A stretch of 64,000 bases of DNA. Source: Gilliamella sp. Choc5-1 (lineage in GTDB: Bacteria > Pseudomonadota > Gammaproteobacteria > Enterobacterales > Orbaceae). Shown piece by piece: positions 56,697 through 64,000 of this stretch; the first letter of the stretch is position 1; every line of letters begins with the position of its first letter. The notes beneath the pieces are model-generated. The model made no database searches. It was not told the DNA's origin and saw only the letters and a program-made list of their open reading frames with translations. The DNA lies in NCBI RefSeq assembly GCF_001690595.1, contig NZ_LZHH01000028.1:1-64000 (forward strand). Direction: 5' to 3'. Position numbers and translations under genes: made by a program.

Positions 56697-59600
56697 ATGG
56701 GATTAGTAAAACATGTCGCTATATTTAGTATGTTGTTAGCGTTAGCTAGCTGTGATAATCAAGATATTAAGCAACAAAATGTAAATGCTGAAAAATCAAT
56801 AACTCAATCGGCAACAAACGTTATTAATAATAGCGGTACAGCTGATCCCAATGACAACAAAATAGAGCAAGATAACCAATCCAAACCTGCTTTTAAATCT
56901 ACTCCTGAGTTAATCGAAAAATATCACGATAAAGAGTTAACGGTTGTTGATAGCTCAGAAGTTATTCTTGATGGTTCAAGCACGTTGGTTATTACTTTTT
57001 CAGTTCCTTTAAATCCTAATCTTAAATTTTCTAATTTACTACGTTTAGTTGATCGCCAATCAGGTAATGTTGATGGTGCATGGGAATTATCTGACAATGG
57101 GTTAGAACTAAGGCACCGTTACCTTGAACCAAATCGTAAGTTAACATTAACAATTGATAAAATGTTATCTGCGATTAACAATACAAAGTTAAAATCAGTT
57201 TATCAAAAAGATTTTACTACTCAAGATCGTAAGCCTTTAGTAGGGTTTGCTAATACAGGTTTTTTGTTACCTAGTAAATCAATGAGTGGGTTGCCAGTCA
57301 TGACCCTTAATGTCAATAAAGTTGATGTTAATTTTTTCAAAATTAAACCGGAAAAATTATCTGATTTTATTGCTGATTATGGTTTTATTAATCAAGTAGC
57401 GACTTGGAATTCGAAAGAAATGAGCAAGTATATTGATTTAGTTTATACTTCTCGGTTTGACCTCAACCCTAAACGCAATTCACAAGAAACCGTTTTAATT
57501 AATATATCTCAAATTTCTCAATTGCAGCAAGAAGGTGTTTACATTGCTGTTATGAACCAAGCTGGTAGCTATAATTATTCAAATCCTGCATCGTTATTTA
57601 CAATCAGTAATATTGGGATTTCTGTGCATAATTATGCAGATGGTAAGTTAGCAGTTATTACCCATGCTCTTGATAATGGAAAGCCTATTGCTAATGTAAA
57701 TTTATCTGCCTTATGTGCTAGCAGTATACGAGATAGCAATAAAAATTGTTTACCTGTTTCAGCAAAAACCGATGACCAAGGTTATGTTGAAATGACTTTG
57801 CCTGAAGATGCAAAATACACTTTAATTACCGCAAGTGATGGTAAGCAAATTTCATTTGTTAATTTAGATCGAAATGCGCTTAATTTAAGTGAATTTAACC
57901 TTACAGGTTCACCTTTTTACCAACAGCAGCTATTTGTCTTTGGACCACGCGATTTATACCGACCAAGAGAAACCGCTTATTTTAATGCATTATTGCGTAA
58001 TGCTGATGGAAAATTATTACCAGAACAACCCATTATTGTTGATGTTATGTCTCCTGATGGGCAAGTTGCCGAAAATTTTCTTTTACAACCAGAACTCGAT
58101 TCAAATGGTTTATATCAATGGAAATATGTTATTCCTGCCAATGCGGCAACTGGCAAATGGTCATTTCGTTTTAATTTAGGTGATGATAATTATCGTTACT
58201 TTTATTTTCAGGTTGAGGAGTTTTTACCTGAACGAATGGCGATGGAAATTAATGCTTCATCAAATAAACCGATTTTAGCCAGTCAAAGCGTTAACTTTTC
58301 AGTTAAAGGTTGGTATTTATATGGTGCACCAGCGTCAAAAAATAATTTAGAAGGTAACGTTTATCTAAGAAAAATAGATTCAATACCTGAACTGGCTGAT
58401 TATAAAATTGGTGCAGTAACTGATAGTGGAATTGATCGACAACTTGATACTATCGATGAAAAACTTGATAGTAATGGTGTTGCTCAAGTTCATGTTGATA
58501 ATTCTAATTGGAAAGATTTTAAAACGCCAATCAACATTATTTTGCAAGCCAGTTTACTTGATTCTGGTGGTCGCCCTGTAACGCGTTATGCAAACCAAAT
58601 TATTTTGCCTGCCACTAAAATGCCTGCTATAAGAGCATTATTTTCTCAATCACCTTATTATGATTGGTCATTAGATCGTTATGTGAGTCGCCTAACGGTT
58701 GATGAAAATACAAATGCCCAATTTGAAGTTGCTTATGTGGATGCCGATGGTAAAAAATATGCCGCTAATCACCTAAAAGCACGAATTGTGCGTGAACGTC
58801 GTAGCTATTATTGGAGTTGGTCTGATGAGGATGGATGGAGACAGAACTACAATTCAAGTGAATTTATCGCATTTGAACAAAAACTTGATATTAGTGAAAA
58901 CGGTACAGTTAAAGTAAGTTATCAACCGGATGACTATGGTTCTTATCGTATTGAAGTTGTTGATACCCAAAATAATATTATGAGTAGTATTCGTTTTTGG
59001 AGTGGTTATAATTGGGAAGACAATACTAATGGTACTAATTCAGTTCGTCCCGATCAAGTGAAGTTAAGTATTGATAAAACTGCTTATTCAATTGGTGATA
59101 CCGCTAAAGTTCATGTACAGGCTCCTGTTGCAGGATCGGGTTATATCTCGCTTGAAACTAATGACGGTATATTGTGGAAGAAAAATATTACCGTTGATGT
59201 TAATGGTCTTGATGTTGATATTCCAATTGAAGATTGGGGGCGTCATGATATTTATATTAGTGCGATGATTATTCGTCCATCAACCGATGCCACAGTGCAG
59301 ACAGTTAAAAGAGCAATTGGTTTGCTTTATCTACCAATTGATACTTCTAATCGACAGCTAAATATTAATATTGAAGCGCCTAAAAAGACTAAACCTGAAA
59401 AAACGATTCCAATAAAAATCAAGATGGATAAGCAAGCTGTTAAAAAAGATCAAAAGGTAACAGTATTGGTATCAGCCGTTGATTCTGGCGTATTAAATAT
59501 TACCAATTTTGTTACACCAGATCCTTACAGCGCTTTTTTAGGTAGAAAACGTTATAATGTTGATTTTTATGATGTATATGGCAAGTTAATAGAGGCATCA

Positions 59601-61823
59601 GGGCGTAATGTTAATATGAGTTTTGGTGGTGATGCAATGTTAGATTCAGCAGGACCTGGCGGTAAAAAACCAGTTACTGATGTAAAGATTGTTGCACAAC
59701 AACTTACTACTATCCAATTAAATGATGAAGGTGAAGGTATTGTTGAACTTCCTTTGCCTAATTTTAATGGTGAATTACGTTTAATGGCTCAAGCATGGGA
59801 TGATACGCGTTTTGGTAAGGCTGAACAAACTATGCTCGTTGCTTCGCCAGTCGTTGCTGAATTATCGACACCGCGCTTTTTATCGGGCGGCGATCAGGCT
59901 AACTTGGCGTTGGATTTGAATAATCTAACCGAAAAAACACAAACAATGCAGATCGAGGTGTCTACTGATGGTTTGGTTCATCAAGATTCATCTAAAGTAA
60001 CAACATTAACATTAGATAGTAAGCAAAGACAGATTATTCAAGTGCCAATCATGGCCGATTATGGCTATGGGAAAGGTTCTGTTACCATTAATGTTAAGGG
60101 TATTTTGTTAGAAGATGGTTCTGAGTATCAGATCAAACGATCTTGGAACATTGGCGTTAGACCTGCTTATGCCGCAACCACACGGTATTATTCTGTAGCA
60201 ATCAATGGCGGTGAAAGTTGGTCATTACCAGAAGGTAGTATTGTTGATATGATTAACAATACCGTTGATGGTAAATTAATTGTATCAAATGTGCCTCCAC
60301 TTAATATTGCTCAATATATTAAAGAGTTATTTGCTTATCCATATGGTTGTTTAGAACAAACGATCAGTGGATTAACCCCATCGTTATACGCTAATCAACA
60401 GCAATTAGCTAATCTAGGTATTAAAACAGAGTCTGATGAAGAACGTCGTGAAAAAGTTCAATTAGGTATTTCACGAATTTTGTCAATGCAACGTAGTAAT
60501 GGTAGTTTTGGTCTATGGAGTAATGAAAGTGCTGAAGAATATTGGCTCACTGTTTACGCTACTGACTTTTTATTAAATGCAAAAGAACGTGGTTACAATG
60601 TCAACAATGCAGCTCTTGATGCGGCAATGAATCGTATTAGTCAATATATTTATGATTCTAATGCATTTAATAGTTTACAAGGCTATTATGGCAATCATTA
60701 TGAAACCCAATATACTCAATTTGCAACAAAGGCTTATGCATTAATGGTTTTAGCTAAACAACATAAAATTAAGCCTGCAATGCGTAATGAAATTAATCAT
60801 ATGTATGAGATAGTGACTAATGGAGATTCAGCAATTGCATCTCCATTGCCGATTATGCATTTGGCATTATCAGCTAAATTGGTTGGTTTTGATAAAATTT
60901 ATAATGAACTCATGCTAGAAGTGTTCAGTACTAACTATGATAACCAATATCCTTGGCTAGGTGATTATGGTAGTGAGATTCGTGATAAGGCATTAGTATT
61001 ATCACTATTAATAGAAAATAAAATTAGTGTTGATAAGCAAGCTGATTATCTATTTAATTTATCAGATACTTTAAATGATACTCGCTATTTTTCAACGCAA
61101 GAATTAAATGCATTATTTATTGCAGGTTGGTCATTAGAACAACATAAAGGCGATAATAAATTCAATGTTTCGATTAATGGAAAATTAGTGGATGCAACTG
61201 CATCATTATCTCAATCATTTAATTTTGACCACTTGTCTAAAGAGTTAACGATTGCAAACCCAGAAAACGCACAACCGTTATATCTTAAATTTACTGTTAC
61301 AGGTTATGGTAAAAAAGCACCAGCGCCAACTAGTAATAATAATATTTTAACAATTAATCGTTTTTATTATGATTTGAAAGGTAATCGTATTTCGCCTGAA
61401 CATTTTAATGTTGGTGACTTAATGGTTGTTGTGCTAGATGTAATAGCAAAACAAAATATTCATGATGCTTTAATTGTTGATTTTTTACCAGCAGGGCTTG
61501 AATTGGAAAACCAAAATTTAATGAATAGTAGCGTAAATCTAATGGCAATTCCTGAGTTATCTAACTTGTTAAAAGGTGAAGATAGTAATGATATTAAGTA
61601 CCAACAATATCGTGATGATAGATATGTGGCAGCAGTAGATATTCATAACTATATTGGTTCAAATAAATACCGTAAACGTGTTGTATATTTAGCGAGAGCA
61701 GTAACAACTGGAAATTATATGATTCCATATCCATATGTGGAGTCAATGTATCGACCAGAACGGTTTGCAATAGGTCAAACATCTGATGTAATGTCAATTA
61801 CTGAGCATAAGCCAGCTAATTAA
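56697..61823 (+). CDS. yfhM: Alpha-2-macroglobulin-family lipoprotein
   Basis: This 1708-residue periplasmic lipoprotein is the counterpart of E. coli YfhM (ECAM). The signal peptide ends in the lipobox LASC (Cys19). A series of MG (macroglobulin) domains follows, with RDLYRPRETAYFNALLRNAD and PVAGSGYISLETNDGILW regions, then the bait-like segment and the thioester motif YGCLEQTISG (Cys near 1218) in the TED domain. Such proteins trap attacking proteases by cleavage-triggered thioester reaction and are thought to protect the cell envelope. Its partner pbpC follows 95 bases later, as in E. coli and many colonisers. Confidence 0.94.
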   Translation: MGLVKHVAIFSMLLALASCDNQDIKQQNVNAEKSITQSATNVINNSGTADPNDNKIEQDNQSKPAFKSTPELIEKYHDKELTVVDSSEVILDGSSTLVITFSVPLNPNLKFSNLLRLVDRQSGNVDGAWELSDNGLELRHRYLEPNRKLTLTIDKMLSAINNTKLKSVYQKDFTTQDRKPLVGFANTGFLLPSKSMSGLPVMTLNVNKVDVNFFKIKPEKLSDFIADYGFINQVATWNSKEMSKYIDLVYTSRFDLNPKRNSQETVLINISQISQLQQEGVYIAVMNQAGSYNYSNPASLFTISNIGISVHNYADGKLAVITHALDNGKPIANVNLSALCASSIRDSNKNCLPVSAKTDDQGYVEMTLPEDAKYTLITASDGKQISFVNLDRNALNLSEFNLTGSPFYQQQLFVFGPRDLYRPRETAYFNALLRNADGKLLPEQPIIVDVMSPDGQVAENFLLQPELDSNGLYQWKYVIPANAATGKWSFRFNLGDDNYRYFYFQVEEFLPERMAMEINASSNKPILASQSVNFSVKGWYLYGAPASKNNLEGNVYLRKIDSIPELADYKIGAVTDSGIDRQLDTIDEKLDSNGVAQVHVDNSNWKDFKTPINIILQASLLDSGGRPVTRYANQIILPATKMPAIRALFSQSPYYDWSLDRYVSRLTVDENTNAQFEVAYVDADGKKYAANHLKARIVRERRSYYWSWSDEDGWRQNYNSSEFIAFEQKLDISENGTVKVSYQPDDYGSYRIEVVDTQNNIMSSIRFWSGYNWEDNTNGTNSVRPDQVKLSIDKTAYSIGDTAKVHVQAPVAGSGYISLETNDGILWKKNITVDVNGLDVDIPIEDWGRHDIYISAMIIRPSTDATVQTVKRAIGLLYLPIDTSNRQLNINIEAPKKTKPEKTIPIKIKMDKQAVKKDQKVTVLVSAVDSGVLNITNFVTPDPYSAFLGRKRYNVDFYDVYGKLIEASGRNVNMSFGGDAMLDSAGPGGKKPVTDVKIVAQQLTTIQLNDEGEGIVELPLPNFNGELRLMAQAWDDTRFGKAEQTMLVASPVVAELSTPRFLSGGDQANLALDLNNLTEKTQTMQIEVSTDGLVHQDSSKVTTLTLDSKQRQIIQVPIMADYGYGKGSVTINVKGILLEDGSEYQIKRSWNIGVRPAYAATTRYYSVAINGGESWSLPEGSIVDMINNTVDGKLIVSNVPPLNIAQYIKELFAYPYGCLEQTISGLTPSLYANQQQLANLGIKTESDEERREKVQLGISRILSMQRSNGSFGLWSNESAEEYWLTVYATDFLLNAKERGYNVNNAALDAAMNRISQYIYDSNAFNSLQGYYGNHYETQYTQFATKAYALMVLAKQHKIKPAMRNEINHMYEIVTNGDSAIASPLPIMHLALSAKLVGFDKIYNELMLEVFSTNYDNQYPWLGDYGSEIRDKALVLSLLIENKISVDKQADYLFNLSDTLNDTRYFSTQELNALFIAGWSLEQHKGDNKFNVSINGKLVDATASLSQSFNFDHLSKELTIANPENAQPLYLKFTVTGYGKKAPAPTSNNNILTINRFYYDLKGNRISPEHFNVGDLMVVVLDVIAKQNIHDALIVDFLPAGLELENQNLMNSSVNLMAIPELSNLLKGEDSNDIKYQQYRDDRYVAAVDIHNYIGSNKYRKRVVYLARAVTTGNYMIPYPYVESMYRPERFAIGQTSDVMSITEHKPAN

Positions 61824-61850
61824 TAAATTATGTTTACATAAATTTAATGT

Positions 61851-61880
61851 TCCGCCAACGGATGTTGGCGGTTTGTTTAT
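61851..61880 (+). terminator. Terminator between yfhM and pbpC
   Basis: CCGCCAAC (61852-61859) and GTTGGCGG (61864-61871) form a perfect 8-bp GC-rich stem with loop GGAT and tail TTTGTTTA. pbpC would need read-through or its own promoter. Confidence 0.85.
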
Positions 61881-61918
61881 GATAAAAATGTAATGCCAAC
61901 CTAAAGCATTAGTGCATC

Positions 61919-64000
61919 ATGAAAAAATTTTTTAACAAAATTATAATATTTTTACTTTGCTTTACACTCGGTTTATTTGCTTGTTTTTTAGTCGCTGATT
62001 TTATTTTTCCGCTATCGATTAAAAAAAATAAAATAACGCAAACTGTCATAGCTCAAGATGAAACACCACTTTGGCGATTTGCTGATGAAAATGGCATTTG
62101 GCGTTACCCAATTAAATTAGATGAAGTTCCAGAATATTATATTGATGCATTATTGAATTATGAAGATCGTTATTTTTACGATCATGTAGGTATTAATCCT
62201 ATTTCTTTGCTACGAGCTGCTTTTCAAAATATTACCAATAATAGAATTATCTCGGGCGGAAGTACTCTTTCTATGCAAGTTGCCAGACTGCTTGATCATC
62301 ACGACCGCACTATGCTTGGAAAATTAAAGCAAATATTTAGAACACTACAATTAGAATGGCATTTTAGCAAAGATGAAATTTTAACCTTATATATCAACCA
62401 TGCTCCTTATGGAGGCACAATAGAAGGGCTTGGAGCAGCCAGTTGGTCATATTTTGGTAAAAAACCTAATAAGTTAACTCGTAGTGAAGCTGTATTACTT
62501 GCGGTTTTACCACAAGCACCAAGCCGATTACGCCCAGATAAATATCCTGAACGAGCTAAACAGGCTAGAGATAAAGTATTAGATCGTTTATCTGAAAACC
62601 AAGTGTGGTCATCTGATATTATTGAGCAAATTCGTAAAGATGAAATTTGGGTTTATCGACGAAAAGCCCCCCAACTAGCTCCTTTGTTAGCACAGCGATT
62701 AAGTCAACAATATCCAGATACTAATATTATTCATTCAACAATTGATTCATCTCTTCAATATGCACTTGAAGATATTGCGGTTAACCGTAAAAACCAATTA
62801 CCTCCAAAAACATCATTGGCGATTTTAATTGTTGATCATACTGACATGTCAGTAAAAGGTTATGTTGGGTCAGCTGATTTCAATGATAATGAGCGATTTG
62901 GTCAAGTAGATATGATAAGATCACTTCGTTCACCAGGATCAACATTAAAGCCATTTATTTATGCCTTTGCTATTGATGAGGGAATGATTCATTCCGAATC
63001 CTTATTACAAGATGTTCCTCGTATTGAGTCAAATTATCGTCCCACAAATTTTGATGAAGATTTTTATGGACCGGTCAGCGCTTCTGAGGCATTGAGTAAA
63101 TCGTTAAACTTACCTGCAGTGCAGTTAATTGAGTTATATGGGCCAAAACGTTTTACAAGCAAGCTTGCTAGCGTCGGTTTACCATTAATGTCAACAGGTA
63201 GCATGCCAAATATCTCATATATTTTAGGCGGCGCTTCACTAAGAATGGATAATCTAGTCAGTGCATATAGCGCGTTTGCTAGACATGGTAAAGTAAGTCC
63301 TTTGCGGTTCATACAAGATGAAGCATTAGTTAGTAAAAACTTTATTTCTGACGGTAGTGCATGGATAACTAAGCAAATGTTAATCAATAATAATTTGCTT
63401 GCTTACAAGACTGGTACTAGTTATGGTTATCGTGATGCGTGGGCAATTGGTGTTAACCCTCGCTATTTAATAGGAATATGGGTAGGTCGTCCTGATGGAA
63501 CTCCTGTTGCAGGACAATATGGTAGCGTTACTGCTGTGCCAATTTTACAACAAGTTAATGCTTTGTTGCTCAATAAAGAGCGAAGGTTAAATCGTCCTTT
63601 ATCTAATTTTAATAAACCTGATACAGTTACTTCTGAAAAAATTTGTTGGCCATCAGGTCAAGTTTTAGCTGTTACGGACAAAAATTGCCATCGTCAAAAA
63701 ACAGCATGGATACTCGATAATATGATACCACCAACACTTGATACTTTATCCGTGTTAAATAACAACCTTTATCGTTCGGGATGGGTAACTATCTGGGTTA
63801 ATGAACAAGGGGAGCGGGTAGCTGCAGATTGTAAAAATGCTCATGAAAAAAAAATTGCTTTATGGCCGATAGCATTAGAAAATTGGCTTTTACCTAAAGA
63901 ACGTAGGCAAATGTTATTACCTCCAATTGATATACGTTGTCCTGCATTTGGTAAGGATGTTTTTGCTTCATTATCTATTGTAGGATTACTTGATAACCAA
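61919..64000 (+). CDS. pbpC: Penicillin-binding protein 1C (3' end beyond window)
   Basis: The frame is open from ATG 61919 to the window edge (694 codons; E. coli PBP1C is 770). After an N-terminal membrane anchor (IIIFLLCFTLGLFACFLVAD) come the glycosyltransferase domain (Glu in NYEDRYFYDH, GGSTLSMQVARLL) and the transpeptidase domain with SxxK (SPGSTLKPF, Ser near 341), SxN (SKSLNLP) and KTG (AYKTGTSYGYRDAW). The BiPBP_C domain begins near the end. It polymerises peptidoglycan and is thought to repair the wall where the alpha-2-macroglobulin acts. The start codon lacks a strong Shine-Dalgarno. Confidence 0.93.
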   Translation, partial: MKKFFNKIIIFLLCFTLGLFACFLVADFIFPLSIKKNKITQTVIAQDETPLWRFADENGIWRYPIKLDEVPEYYIDALLNYEDRYFYDHVGINPISLLRAAFQNITNNRIISGGSTLSMQVARLLDHHDRTMLGKLKQIFRTLQLEWHFSKDEILTLYINHAPYGGTIEGLGAASWSYFGKKPNKLTRSEAVLLAVLPQAPSRLRPDKYPERAKQARDKVLDRLSENQVWSSDIIEQIRKDEIWVYRRKAPQLAPLLAQRLSQQYPDTNIIHSTIDSSLQYALEDIAVNRKNQLPPKTSLAILIVDHTDMSVKGYVGSADFNDNERFGQVDMIRSLRSPGSTLKPFIYAFAIDEGMIHSESLLQDVPRIESNYRPTNFDEDFYGPVSASEALSKSLNLPAVQLIELYGPKRFTSKLASVGLPLMSTGSMPNISYILGGASLRMDNLVSAYSAFARHGKVSPLRFIQDEALVSKNFISDGSAWITKQMLINNNLLAYKTGTSYGYRDAWAIGVNPRYLIGIWVGRPDGTPVAGQYGSVTAVPILQQVNALLLNKERRLNRPLSNFNKPDTVTSEKICWPSGQVLAVTDKNCHRQKTAWILDNMIPPTLDTLSVLNNNLYRSGWVTIWVNEQGERVAADCKNAHEKKIALWPIALENWLLPKERRQMLLPPIDIRCPAFGKDVFASLSIVGLLDNQ

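Overview
This window is AT-rich chromosomal DNA of a gammaproteobacterium. Housekeeping proteins (IlvGMEDA, SpoT, RecG, XerC, UvrD, RsmC, HolD, RimI, YihI, CoaA, Ppa) look like Enterobacterales and Pasteurellales orthologues. The low GC content, the L-ascorbate (ula) operon, the short QueF and degenerate IS481-type elements together suggest the Orbaceae (Gilliamella/Frischella-like insect-gut symbionts). That placement is inference; no 16S gene is present.

Layout. (1) 1-1.1 kb: broken insertion sequences. (2) 0.9-7.7 kb: the complete ilvLGMEDA operon for branched-chain amino acids, with an attenuator leader; ilvD carries a one-base deletion. (3) 7.8-12 kb: a secreted protein of unknown function, an L-lactate dehydrogenase-like enzyme and a small autotransporter. 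(4) 12.2-15.9 kb: a Fur-box-controlled sitABCD manganese/iron importer. (5) 16-18.3 kb: more IS remains and a broken surface-protein gene. (6) 18.7-29.5 kb: gapA, a cold-shock gene, ppa, darP, pmbA, a SulP transporter, rpoZ-spoT and recG. (7) 29.6-36.6 kb: the ula regulon for L-ascorbate (ulaG, ulaR, a fused ulaA-ulaB, ulaC, ulaF, ulaD, ulaE) with a CRP site. (8) 36.9-44.2 kb: lptM-lysA-dapF-DUF484-xerC-yigB, then uvrD behind a LexA box. (9) 44.3-52 kb: cyaY, two secreted unknowns, thiamine pyrophosphokinase, rimI-holD, rsmC, a membrane unknown, hemN and yihI. (10) 52-56.4 kb: an IS remnant, coaA, a DUF1090 gene and a queuosine block (queF, queC, queuosine-precursor transporter) with one clear and one possible preQ1 riboswitch. 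(11) 56.7 kb to the end: a thioester alpha-2-macroglobulin lipoprotein followed by PBP1C, cut by the window edge.

The most striking structural signal is that one IS481-family transposase gene is split between position 1-503 (minus strand) and 16029-16145 (plus strand). Each half ends exactly at the same 6-bp target duplication of a second IS, copies of which lie in opposite orientation. This is what a 15.6-kb inversion between two IS copies would leave, and it would have flipped the whole ilv-ldh-autotransporter-sit block. Other points of interest are the ilvD frameshift, an early stop codon plus a G-tract frameshift in the surface-protein gene, the 38-bp dispersed repeat, and the very short preQ1-like motif before the queuosine transporter. 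I found no clearly new defence system, CRISPR array, tRNA or rRNA gene.
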